Source: Bacillus sp. B1-b2 (lineage in GTDB: Bacteria > Bacillota > Bacilli > Bacillales > Cytobacillaceae). From it: a stretch of 64,000 nucleotides of DNA. Location: assembly GCF_009183415.1 (NCBI RefSeq), contig NZ_WEHU01000017.1, forward strand, positions 1 through 64,000, given 5' to 3'. Position numbers and translations under genes: made by a program. Under the pieces are notes generated by a model. The model saw nothing but the letters and a program-made list of their open reading frames with translations. It did not search any database and had not been told where the DNA came from. Below, in pieces: positions 52,985 to 61,211 of the stretch (positions within the stretch are counted from its first letter, which is position 1; every line of letters begins with the position of its first letter).

Positions 52985-53347
52985 CTAGTACATTCGTTTC
53001 TTTTTTTCAATAAGACCTATACAAATGCCAGTCGGATCTATCAAGTAGGAAAGATAAAATTCATTAAATTCCATTTTTTCTCTCAGTATCATTGCTCCGT
53101 TGTTTTTAGCTGTCACTAGAACTTCATCCATGCAATCCACTTCCACTTGTATCCTTGTTCCATGTGGATAGTCACTTGGACCTTTTGCAATCCCTCCATC
53201 TATTCCATACTGGGTTATCTCTCCAGTAGAAACAGACCTATAATCCCATTTGGGTTCAGAGATTTCCCAATTAAAAACTTTCGAATAGAATTCAGCAGCT
53301 TTCTCGGGCTCTGGACTATTTAGCTCAAATCCAATTACTCGTGCCAT
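52985..53347 (-). CDS. VOC family (glyoxalase-like) protein
   Basis: A 120-residue vicinal-oxygen-chelate protein with the paired beta-alpha-beta units: VIGFELNSPEPEKAAEFYSKVFNWEI at the start and VLVTAKNNGAMILREK in the second half, ending YLIDPTGICIGLIEK. The usual metal ligands are only partly present, so it may bind a small molecule rather than catalyse. ATG 53347 follows GAGGAGAGAAAGT; the frame is open to 53404. Confidence 0.85.
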   Translation of the reverse strand: MARVIGFELNSPEPEKAAEFYSKVFNWEISEPKWDYRSVSTGEITQYGIDGGIAKGPSDYPHGTRIQVEVDCMDEVLVTAKNNGAMILREKMEFNEFYLSYLIDPTGICIGLIEKKKRMY

Positions 53348-53469
53348 ACTTTCTCTCCTCTCTGAATTAATAAGCTGACAAAAGATATAGTGATGGACGT
53401 ACATAGGCAGTTATGTCTTTAGGAAATATGTATCATCTAAATGGTTATCCTCCAAAAGGTTCTCTAACA

Positions 53470-53994
53470 TTATTTAGCCTTCATTAATTCTTCTTTCTTT
53501 AATGAATTTGCAATAACTTCACATTTTTTTATTGCCCATATATAATGTTTGGAAGTGTTCGCAGCAAAATAACTGTATAAATTACTTGTTTTTGTCCACT
53601 TATAATATTTTTTTGTGGTAATTTCCTCTTCATTATGTGAATTTATTAAATTCATAATTCTTGCATGACTTAACTTTAATTTCTTTAACGCTTGGTTAAG
53701 CGTTACATCTTGATAGTTTTCCCATATTTGTCTATTTAGTAGTTTTATATTGCTCCACTTATAACCAGGTGCTGGCATAAAAGGTGTGTCCCCATCCATT
53801 CCTTCTCTATACCATCTTTCAAGCATGGCATGCCACTCATAAAGATGCATAATAATATCACGAAAATTCTTATCTCTGTCTTGTGTTTCAATAGAAATAT
53901 TTCTCATCCGACTAGGTACAGATTCAATTATTATAAACAATGCTTGAAAATTCCTTTCACTTTCTATCAACAATAGTTCTTTTTCGCTTTTCAC
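53470..53994 (-). CDS. ClbS/DfsB family four-helix-bundle protein
   Basis: A 174-residue protein of the DinB-like ClbS/DfsB group. DKNFRDIIMHLYEWHAMLERWY, FMPAPGYKWSNI and SKHYIWAIKKC contain the His/Trp pattern of the family. ClbS is a self-resistance hydrolase for colibactin; the Bacillus members have no known substrate. TTGTGAAAAGC region before ATG 53994 shows no strong ribosome site. Stand-alone gene. Confidence 0.85.
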   Translation of the reverse strand: MKSEKELLLIESERNFQALFIIIESVPSRMRNISIETQDRDKNFRDIIMHLYEWHAMLERWYREGMDGDTPFMPAPGYKWSNIKLLNRQIWENYQDVTLNQALKKLKLSHARIMNLINSHNEEEITTKKYYKWTKTSNLYSYFAANTSKHYIWAIKKCEVIANSLKKEELMKAK

Positions 53995-54225
53995 AATTGT
54001 TATAATCTCCCATTCATTTTTCTATATAGTAACATATGCACAAGAAGTATTGTATAATTTTTCCGAAAAATGGATACTTCTTTCTTCCAAAGAAACTAAG
54101 CTAATACTGACCACTTTTTCTTTTAAAAGTCAAAAACGATTGTTTAAGAGAAGTATCTCCAAAGAAGAAAATTATCTGTATTGGAAACTTCGATTTTACC
54201 AATCCTAATAATGGAGGTGTTATTA

Positions 54226-54366
54226 ATGACAAATCAAAATCCTATTGAGTATACTGGGAAGGTGCTAGATAAACGTAATGACCTTACTGGTCCTGATGAT
54301 GCAGGCAAAGCATTATATCCGAATCTACCCAAGCATGTATCTATTCAAGAACCGAAACGTAAATAA
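54226..54366 (+). CDS. small hydrophilic protein, 46 aa
   Basis: A 46-codon gene with GGAGGTGTTATTA before ATG 54226 and a strong terminator two bases after its stop. Product MTNQNPIEYTGKVLDKRNDL... with GPDDAGKALYPNLPKHV, polar and probably unstructured. Similar short proteins occur in Bacillaceae; function unknown. The frame is open 15 codons further upstream without ribosome site. Confidence 0.65.
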   Translation: MTNQNPIEYTGKVLDKRNDLTGPDDAGKALYPNLPKHVSIQEPKRK

Positions 54367-54367
54367 G

Positions 54368-54418
54368 ACTCTGACCCCTAATTGGTATTGTGATTCCAAG
54401 TAGGGGTCAGAGTACATT
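54368..54418. terminator. bidirectional terminator
   Basis: Perfect 13-bp arms ACTCTGACCCCTA (54368-54380) and TAGGGGTCAGAGT (54401-54413), T-rich tail. Serves the 46-codon gene and possibly the convergent MFS gene. Confidence 0.85.
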
Positions 54419-54454
54419 TTTCAGGTTGTTGTGGAAACAAACATTATTGAAACG

Positions 54455-55627
54455 TTACTTAGTGGATAATCTTATATAAAAAAATTTGAGATTTCTTAGT
54501 AAAATGGTTACCAAACTTAATACCAATGATAAAATGCCCACCAGTACAATATATTTAGTACCAAATGTTGATAGAAATACCCCACCTATTGCTGATCCTA
54601 CTGTTGTTCCTATATTACAAGAAGAAATAAATAATCCATTAGCAAAGTCTGGTGCTTCTGGAGCGGAATCCATAATTACATATTGATTAATATTAGCCAT
54701 TATTCCTCCAGCTAATATTCCCCAAATAAAAGTTATAATTACCATAGGGAAACTATGCTGTCCTGTAAAAAACAAAATGATATATAGGACAACCAATACT
54801 AAGGGGAAAGAAACTATAGCTTTAAGAGGACTATATGTCAGTAACCTTCCTGCTAGAAGATTTCCAATAATATTTGCCCCACCAAAAATAAATAAGGTTA
54901 AGCTGATTATATTCGGAGGCATACCTGTAACCGTTTGTAAATATTCCGCAATATAACTATAAACACCAAATACAGCTGAATTTAATAGAATACAAGTCAC
55001 AATGGAGAGCCACATAATTGGTTTTTTTAACACTGAAAATTGGCTGCTATAAGAAAGTCTTGCTTCTACTGGCATTGAGGGAACATAAATCCATGTAGCA
55101 ATGAAAACAATTCCGTTTACAATAGCAAAGAAGGCCATCGCCATTTCATATGAAATAGCACTATCAATAAAACTTGCAATGGGTATACCAGCTACCATAC
55201 CTGCTGAGATACCTATAAAAACTTTAGAAACAGCTTTTGGTGCTTCTTCTTTCCTTACAGATGTTGCAGCTACTGTAAAAGCCATGGAGCAATATATTGG
55301 ATGAAAAAAACCTAGAATAATACGAATTAGGAGTAGAAGAGTGAAGTTGAGCGTAAAAATAGATATAATGTTACCTATAACAAAGACACCTAGTACGACT
55401 AACATGACCTTCTTACGATTAAATCCCGAAAACAATAATGGCAATGTTGGACCAGATATGGCGATAGTAAGAGCAAAGAAACTCACCAGCAACCCTGCCT
55501 TCGATACACTAATATTAAAATGTTCTGCAATGGAAGGCAATAAACCGATAACCCCCATTTCGGTATTTAATATACCAAAAACTCCAACAGTCATAATATA
55601 AATCAATAATTTACTTCTTTTCTCCAT
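54455..55627 (-). CDS. MFS transporter, AraJ/YdhP-like exporter
   Basis: A 390-residue major facilitator with twelve membrane segments. MTVGVFGILNTEMGVIGLLPSIAEHF is the usual start of the AraJ/PbuE/YdhP-like drug or sugar exporter group and FNRKKVMLVVLG is the loop 2-3 motif. AGGAGGTACTTT precedes ATG 55627. It lies downstream of an HPr-like gene, and the divergent LysR gene at 56370 may regulate both. Substrate unknown. Confidence 0.87.
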   Translation of the reverse strand: MEKRSKLLIYIMTVGVFGILNTEMGVIGLLPSIAEHFNISVSKAGLLVSFFALTIAISGPTLPLLFSGFNRKKVMLVVLGVFVIGNIISIFTLNFTLLLLIRIILGFFHPIYCSMAFTVAATSVRKEEAPKAVSKVFIGISAGMVAGIPIASFIDSAISYEMAMAFFAIVNGIVFIATWIYVPSMPVEARLSYSSQFSVLKKPIMWLSIVTCILLNSAVFGVYSYIAEYLQTVTGMPPNIISLTLFIFGGANIIGNLLAGRLLTYSPLKAIVSFPLVLVVLYIILFFTGQHSFPMVIITFIWGILAGGIMANINQYVIMDSAPEAPDFANGLFISSCNIGTTVGSAIGGVFLSTFGTKYIVLVGILSLVLSLVTILLRNLKFFYIRLSTK

Positions 55628-55781
55628 AAAGTACCTCCTACATGATGAAAGTTAACCCTCAAGATGTATAATTTATATTAGGTTCACGAGCTTAGTGGAA
55701 GAAGGATATATTGCTACGCTATAAATTAAGAGCGTACTACTAAAACTTCTATTTCTTTATAAAGCATGTAAAAGAAGCCTA

Positions 55782-56045
55782 CTAGATTGCTATTTTATTT
55801 AAAAGTAAAGCTTTTAAATAATCGCTAGCCACTTCTTCATCACGCCCATTAACTATTAAGCTGATTTCCTCACTACTATTAATATTTAAATTCAACACTT
55901 CCAAAGCTTCTTTACCGTCTGCCAATCTACCATTTTTAGTTAGAAATACAGTACTACTAAAAGAACATGCTTTTTGAACAAATTTTATGGTATTTCTTGC
56001 TTGAAGCCCCTGAGGTAGCTTAACGGTTAACTTTACGATCAACAT
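55782..56045 (-). CDS. HPr/Crh-like protein with Gln15 and Glu46
   Basis: An 87-residue HPr-fold protein. It aligns without gaps to Crh of Bacillus: GLQAR at 13-17 places Gln at position 15, where HPr has its phospho-His, as in Crh; GKEALEVL places Glu at position 46, where HPr and Crh have the regulatory Ser. VQKACSFSSTVFLTKNG and GRDEEVASDYLKALL complete the fold. It cannot take phosphate from PTS Enzyme I nor from HPr kinase, but Glu46 could mimic Ser-P. AAGGTGG stands five bases before ATG 56045. Upstream of the MFS gene, gap 154 bases. Confidence 0.8.
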   Translation of the reverse strand: MLIVKLTVKLPQGLQARNTIKFVQKACSFSSTVFLTKNGRLADGKEALEVLNLNINSSEEISLIVNGRDEEVASDYLKALLLNKIAI

Positions 56046-56124
56046 ATTATCCACCTTCTTACTGCAATGATTTGTTTCCATTTGTCATTATCGTAAAAAT
56101 AGAAGGAAAATTCACTATTAATAA

Positions 56125-56138
56125 ACATACATGTATGT
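56125..56138. promoter_or_regulatory. gapless palindrome
   Basis: ACATACATGTATGT is a perfect 14-base palindrome, 80 bases before the HPr-like start. A regulator site is possible; the regulator is not known. Confidence 0.35.
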
Positions 56139-56302
56139 AGCTATCCAACTTTTTTATTAATAGATCATTTCCTTTACCATTTGACTTTGCGCCCTAATAA
56201 TGACAATAATTTTACTTACTTTACAGCTAAACTTCCTTTCATTATGTTGTTTTAAATCTTTGACTTTATTCTATCGATACATTCGCCATATAACAATTAC
56301 TT

Positions 56303-56321
56303 ATATCAAATAACTAGATAT
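56303..56321. promoter_or_regulatory. LysR-type box
   Basis: ATATC-N9-GATAT contains the T-N11-A core of LysR-type sites and lies 49 bases before the LysR start. It is probably the recognition site for autoregulation and control of the divergent genes. The rest of the 324-base spacer shows nothing else beyond the palindrome at 56125. Confidence 0.5.
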
Positions 56322-56369
56322 ACCTTGTAGGCATAGGCTATACTAATAAGGCATGAAGGAGGAATGATT

Positions 56370-57272
56370 ATGGAACTTAGAGTTTTGAGATACTTTCTTG
56401 CTGTTGCAAGAGAAGGAAGTATAACTGGGGCAGCTGAGCTATTACATGTAACACAGCCAACCTTGTCTAGACAGCTAAAAGACTTAGAGCTAGAATTAGG
56501 CAAAAAACTTTTTATTCGCAGTAGTCACAGCATCATTCTTACTGAGGAAGGCATACTCTTGAGAAAAAGAGCAGAAGAAATTGTTCATATGGTAGGAAAA
56601 TTAGAGGCTGAATTTACTAATATGGAAGAAACAATAAGCGGAGATGTGTACATTGGTAGTGGAGAAACAGAAGCCATGAAACTGATTGCAAGAATAGTGA
56701 GAAAATTACAGTTAAGCTATCCGAATATAAAGTTTCATCTATATAGTGGAAACGAAGAAGATGTGACGGATCGGCTTAATAAAGGCCTACTAGATTTTGG
56801 TATTTTAATACAACCAGCCGATTTATCAAAATACAATTATATAAATATTCCTGCTAAAGATTTATGGGGTGTTGTAATGAGAAAGGATAGTTCTCTTGCT
56901 TCTAATGAAACGATTCAGGCAGCAGATTTGCTTCATGTCCCACTCATCTGTTCAAGACAGGCTATGCAACAATCCTATTCTAAAAATGAATTTGCCGATT
57001 GGTTTGGGGAAGATTTTGATAAACTAAATGTGATAACTACCTACAACCTTGCCTTTAATGCTGCAATTATGGTGGAAGAAGGCATTGGTTATGCTATAAC
57101 CCTTGATAAGCTAGTGAATACATCTAATGATAGTAATCTTTGTTTTAGACCCCTAGAGCCAAGATTAGAATCAGAATTAAATATAGTATGGAAAAAACAT
57201 CATGTCTTATCGACTACTGCTGAACTATTTTTAAATGAAATACGGAATAGCTTTTTGAATGTAGATGTATAG
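56370..57272 (+). CDS. LysR family transcriptional regulator
   Basis: A 300-residue LysR regulator. The helix-turn-helix covers residues 1-60 (LRYFLAVAREGSITGAAELLHVTQPTLSRQ), followed by the linker and a substrate-binding domain with DFGILIQPADLSKYNY. ATG 56370 lies seven bases after GGAGG; ATG 56364 is too close. Divergent from the HPr-like and MFS genes, the likely targets. Resembles the YybE/YwqM group of Bacillus. Confidence 0.9.
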   Translation: MELRVLRYFLAVAREGSITGAAELLHVTQPTLSRQLKDLELELGKKLFIRSSHSIILTEEGILLRKRAEEIVHMVGKLEAEFTNMEETISGDVYIGSGETEAMKLIARIVRKLQLSYPNIKFHLYSGNEEDVTDRLNKGLLDFGILIQPADLSKYNYINIPAKDLWGVVMRKDSSLASNETIQAADLLHVPLICSRQAMQQSYSKNEFADWFGEDFDKLNVITTYNLAFNAAIMVEEGIGYAITLDKLVNTSNDSNLCFRPLEPRLESELNIVWKKHHVLSTTAELFLNEIRNSFLNVDV

Positions 57273-57690
57273 GCATTATTGTTCACAGTTAATTGTAGAT
57301 AAAAATCTACTAATCCCTTACTAGATAAACTGTACCGGACGAGAATCAAAAACTTGGAAGCTATCTTGGGTATCGCACTAAGCCGTGATCTGCATTTTAG
57401 CCTGCTGTGTCTCATCTGTCTCGCAGATTAGGGCACTGAAAAAGTGGTTATATGTATAAATAATTACCAATTCGAGTTTAGTAACCAATACTTCCTAGTT
57501 TGGAGAGGCATCCGGTCGACTACTACGTGATTAGCGAGAAAGTCTGAGACGCTCGCACCGTGGAACGTGGATCATCTGCATAAAAATACTTTTTGATCTT
57601 TCTAAATTACTTTTTCTATAAGCCGAGTTACTTCATCTACGTAACTCTTTAACATATAATATGACTATATTCGGTTAGCAACTAAATTTA
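57273..57690. repeat. intergenic with degenerate dispersed repeats
   Basis: About 420 bases without a gene. GC-richer blocks at 57340-57440 (GTCTCATCTGTCTCGCAGAT) and 57500-57580 (GCGAGAAAGTCTGAGACGCTC, in part) look like broken copies of the same Bacillaceae-type intergenic element seen after mrpG. GAGTTAC-N9-GTAACTC near 57624-57646 with a short T tail could terminate the LysR transcript. Confidence 0.45.
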
Positions 57691-58074
57691 TTAAAGTTTT
57701 AGCTGTTCTTTCAACTCTTCTTCTCCACTTCCAATATATATAACCTTTTTCTCAGGTATGTATACACGATAAGTTACTATTCCTGCTTCTGCAATCTCTT
57801 TTAAAAAATCTATAAAGGGGAGAGAAATGTTAGCAATAGCCTCTAGTACCTTTTTTCCGTCAAATTTTTTTGAAATATCCAAACTTACTTGTGGATCTGT
57901 TTTGAAATCAGCGTAAACTCCTTTATATGTAGCTTGACCTGTAGCAACATCTATTTCATATGTGTTAATACCTCTTTGAGACAATAGTACTAAGAATTCA
58001 GAAAAGCTTAAGTTATCGTTGCTTCTTCTATGAATAATTTCTTGAAACTCACTCTCTGATATATTGTTATTCAA
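57691..58074 (-). CDS. DUF1398 family protein
   Basis: A 127-residue cytoplasmic protein. SFSEFLVLLSQRGINTYEIDVATGQATYKG and FIDFLKEIAEAGIVTYRVYIPEKKVIYIG give the two-part pattern of DUF1398 (YbcV-like) proteins; function unknown. GGAGGCATATAT region before ATG 58074. Stand-alone. Confidence 0.8.
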   Translation of the reverse strand: MNNNISESEFQEIIHRRSNDNLSFSEFLVLLSQRGINTYEIDVATGQATYKGVYADFKTDPQVSLDISKKFDGKKVLEAIANISLPFIDFLKEIAEAGIVTYRVYIPEKKVIYIGSGEEELKEQLKL

Positions 58075-58252
58075 ATATATGCCTCCTTTTTTTTAACAAT
58101 TCTTATCATGTTCTTTACATAATAGCCTAACATAGTCCTCTAAAAAAGAATGAAAAGTATCCGCGTAATCACGCTATATATTAGCATTTATATCCAATTT
58201 ATTCTTTAAAAAATGTATTTATCCGCGAAACCACAATAACCAAATTAATCCA

Positions 58253-58684
58253 CTAATAATCTCTTCTTAGAAGTTTCAAATTCGTTAGTAAAAGAGAGGT
58301 AATTAATATTAGAATAGCCAAAGACCACCAAGACGCATTAATTGGATCTTTATGTTCCACAATGATTAATCTTACAATTGCTGTAATACCAATGTAAATA
58401 AGATAGCGCAATGGAAAATGAAAATGGGTTTTAAAGTATTTAATAATCAGTGCTATAAACTCAAAATAGAGAAAGAAAGTTAGTAATTCTTCTGTGAAAG
58501 AATAATAATCTTGATTATCAGCTGTTTCTAAAACAACATATGAAAAGATATACCATGTTTCCTTTATTAAAAGAAAACTTAGAATTAACCCAATAAAAAA
58601 CAGACAAGTATTTAATAAAACTTGTAAGAGGGTAGGTAAATGTTCCATTACCTTTTTCATATTCCAATTGTTCCTATGTATCAT
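58253..58684 (-). CDS. PsiE family membrane protein
   Basis: A 143-residue protein with four membrane segments. FLLIKETWYIFSYVV, EELLTFFLYFEFIALIIKYF and LIYIGITAIVRLIIV match PsiE, a phosphate-starvation-inducible protein of unknown function. AGAGGAGTATTAA precedes ATG 58684. Single gene. Confidence 0.85.
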   Translation of the reverse strand: MIHRNNWNMKKVMEHLPTLLQVLLNTCLFFIGLILSFLLIKETWYIFSYVVLETADNQDYYSFTEELLTFFLYFEFIALIIKYFKTHFHFPLRYLIYIGITAIVRLIIVEHKDPINASWWSLAILILITSLLLTNLKLLRRDY

Positions 58685-58810
58685 TTAATACTCCTCTTTT
58701 CTCAAGTATTTTTCCTGATCTAGGTTAGTGTTAGGAATAGGATGTTTTTTATGTGCTTATTTGATAAAATTGCTCCTGTCCTTAGCTTGCATACTGAATG
58801 AAAGTCACAT

Positions 58811-58852
58811 AAAAAAAACGATTGGAGACTATGCTTCCAATCGGTTTTTTTA
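58811..58852. terminator. bidirectional terminator
   Basis: CGATTGGA (58819-58826) pairs with TCCAATCG (58836-58843), with an A8 run to the left and T7 to the right. Ends the YfmQ-like gene. Confidence 0.8.
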
Positions 58853-58857
58853 ACCTT

Positions 58858-59274
58858 TTATTTCTCATTAAAAGGATAAGTGCTATAAACTACCATTTTA
58901 TTCTTATATTGTTTTACAACATCAACATGATCCTGATAACTAGATAGTAATAGCTTTATTTCCCTATTACCTTTTCTTGTTTGTATAACAAATGAAGAAT
59001 CAGCGTTTTGAGGCTTAAGGTACGTTTCTTCACTTCCAGGATATAAACTATATTTTTCTCTTACTACAGCTTCATTAAACTGTTTAATCATAGTAGCCTT
59101 CTCATCTCCCTCAACTCTCGCGGTATTAAGAAAGATTTCTGTATCCTTGTCATTTAATTTTAAATGAAGTCTATACCTATCAAAAAGCCAATCTACTACA
59201 CCGGTAGGTAAGCAAGTCATTAATATTTTTATAATACAAAATAAGACTAATGCTATAATGGAAACCAAAGTCAT
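58858..59274 (-). CDS. YfmQ-like membrane-anchored protein
   Basis: A 138-residue protein with one N-terminal membrane segment (about 2-22) and a cytoplasmic or outer domain with MTCLPTGVVDWLFDRYRLHLKLNDKD (in part) and DHVDVVKQYKNKMVVYS. This order recalls YfmQ of Bacillus subtilis, function unknown. ATG 59274 has GGAG eight bases upstream; an upstream ATG at 59301 has none. Confidence 0.6.
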   Translation of the reverse strand: MTLVSIIALVLFCIIKILMTCLPTGVVDWLFDRYRLHLKLNDKDTEIFLNTARVEGDEKATMIKQFNEAVVREKYSLYPGSEETYLKPQNADSSFVIQTRKGNREIKLLLSSYQDHVDVVKQYKNKMVVYSTYPFNEK

Positions 59275-59409
59275 AACATACACTCCATTGCTTTTTTTCA
59301 TAAAATATATTGTTACTATCTCTATAGTACTATATATTTTATAAATTCAGACCATCCAATTCATCTATATTTCAACCATCCACTTTTCCTTTCTTAAAAA
59401 GTACATTCT

Positions 59410-60852
59410 TCATTTAGAAGCTTTGCTAATTTCTATTGCTTCTGCGAATCTTTTTATCCCTTCGTTTATCATACTTTCAGACTCTCGTGCATAAGTTAAT
59501 CGAACATAATCTTTTTGAGTACCCAAAACAGATCCTGGAGTATAAATGATTCCTTTTTTTATCGACTCTTCCAACATACGATTTTCGCTAATTTCCTCTT
59601 TAACTTTACACCATAGATGAATTCCACCGTGCGGTATTGAAAATTCCACTTTTCCTTTCAAAAAAGTATTTAAACTAGAAACGATTTGATTTCTTCTTCT
59701 TTCCAGATGTATTTTCAAATGAGTTAAATGATTATCAAAATATGATGATTCTAAAAATTCGTTAGCTACCCATTGTGAATAGATAGAGTGCCCAAAATCA
59801 ACCTGTTGCTTTGCATCTGATAGCCGTTCAATAACTGATTTCGGTCCAATAATCCAACCAATACGAAGCCCCGATGCTACAATTTTCGAGAGTGAACTTA
59901 TATACAAAACATTCCCATTTTGATCTAACGTTTTTAAAGGATATGACGCATCCGCTGCAAATGCGGTTAAACTATATGGATCATCTTCTATAATAGGGAT
60001 GCCATACTTTGACGAAATTTCTAAAATCTCCATTCTTCTTTCATTACTAAGACAGGAGCCAGTTGGATTTTGAAAGGTCGGATTTAAAAAAATCATTTTT
60101 ATTCTATGTTTTTTATGTAACAGGATTAAGTCCTGCGGGTTCATTCCTTCATGATTTGAGCTAACATAATATGGTTTAATCCCTGCTGATTCGAATAAGG
60201 GTAGACTATAGTGATAAGATGGATCCTCTATGGCTACAGCATCTCCAGGTTTTAATAAGCATTGAATAACCAAATGCAAAGCTTGCTGAGCACCTGAGGT
60301 AATTAATATGGAAGATGAATGAGTATTTACACCTCTATATTTCTCCATATGATTAGCTATGGTACTTCTTAAAATCTCATTTCCTTGTGGATGATCATAT
60401 CCCAAAGGTCCAATATAAGAACGGTTAGAGCTAATAGTTCGTAATGGTTTTACAGGTAAAAGATCCTCTGAAAGCTCTCCACTCGCTAAATTAATTAACT
60501 TATGATCTACCATTTCTTTTCTTAAACGTTGCATAACAGGTAAGTTCGGAAGAAAGGAACCTGCTTCGATATAGCGATTCCAACTAGGAACACGTTTCTT
60601 GGTAATTCCCCAAATATCCTTACTAATCATAGTTCCACTACCACGTTTTCTTTGAATTAGTCCATTTGCTTCTAATTCATCATAAGCAGCAACAACTGTA
60701 CTTCTATTCAATTCTAAACCTTTTGCTAAGCTTCTCTCAGAAGGTAACTGCTTATCTAATGGAAATGTCCCATCCTCTATTCCACTTTCCAAGTACTCTG
60801 CAAGTTGCTTATATATAGCTTTTTTTATACTTCTGTCAGGTTTCCAATCCAT
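59410..60852 (-). CDS. MocR-type regulator (GntR HTH plus aminotransferase domain)
   Basis: A 480-residue MocR/PdxR/GabR-like regulator. The GntR winged helix is at residues 1-75 (LPSERSLAKGLELNRSTVVAAYDEL); a fold-type I aminotransferase domain follows with ITSGAQQALHLV, FLNPTFQNPTG and the PLP Lys in SSLSKIVASGLRIGW. Such proteins bind PLP-linked ligands and act on a divergent gene. ATG 60852 is used; GTG 60861 is an alternative. Divergent from the HpaB-type monooxygenase. Confidence 0.9.
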   Translation of the reverse strand: MDWKPDRSIKKAIYKQLAEYLESGIEDGTFPLDKQLPSERSLAKGLELNRSTVVAAYDELEANGLIQRKRGSGTMISKDIWGITKKRVPSWNRYIEAGSFLPNLPVMQRLRKEMVDHKLINLASGELSEDLLPVKPLRTISSNRSYIGPLGYDHPQGNEILRSTIANHMEKYRGVNTHSSSILITSGAQQALHLVIQCLLKPGDAVAIEDPSYHYSLPLFESAGIKPYYVSSNHEGMNPQDLILLHKKHRIKMIFLNPTFQNPTGSCLSNERRMEILEISSKYGIPIIEDDPYSLTAFAADASYPLKTLDQNGNVLYISSLSKIVASGLRIGWIIGPKSVIERLSDAKQQVDFGHSIYSQWVANEFLESSYFDNHLTHLKIHLERRRNQIVSSLNTFLKGKVEFSIPHGGIHLWCKVKEEISENRMLEESIKKGIIYTPGSVLGTQKDYVRLTYARESESMINEGIKRFAEAIEISKASK

Positions 60853-60885
60853 ATTAATCACGCTTCTTAACTTAATTTTTTCCTT

Positions 60886-60898
60886 AAGAACAGTTCTT
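60886..60898. promoter_or_regulatory. palindrome before the MocR gene
   Basis: AAGAAC-A-GTTCTT is a perfect 6-1-6 palindrome 33 bases before the mocR-type start; possible autoregulatory site. Confidence 0.35.
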
Positions 60899-61016
60899 TA
60901 TAATATAACAGTTAATGTTTTATAGGGAAAGAATTGTCTTTTAAATGAAGGCTTCCTTCCAAATATTAAGATTACCTCTATTCCGAGAACTCAAAGATCT
61001 AGCACTTAAAACTTAC

Positions 61017-61049
61017 TGTAAATCAAATCCTATTCTTTATTGTAAATCA
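61017..61049. promoter_or_regulatory. direct repeats, candidate MocR operator
   Basis: TGTAAATCA occurs at 61017-61025 and again at 61041-61049, the starts 24 bases apart. MocR-type regulators bind direct repeats two to three turns apart in divergent spacers. The rest of the 359-base spacer between 60852 and 61212 shows only the palindrome at 60886. Confidence 0.45.
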
Positions 61050-61211
61050 CTTTCTCTCGTCTTATGATTTTATGGATCCCTCACGTAACTAACTATTTAT
61101 TTACAATTCTTTGCAACCTAGCCTTTCCTATAGGAACCACCAAGTTAGATGCTCAATAAACTGATTATTAATTACCTCAATTTGATAAGTTATTTTAAAG
61201 GAGAAGATACT

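Noticed and set aside
57200-57415. Minus-strand frame overlapping the LysR 3' end
   Set aside because: Lies antisense to a solid gene and runs into repeat DNA, without ribosome site.
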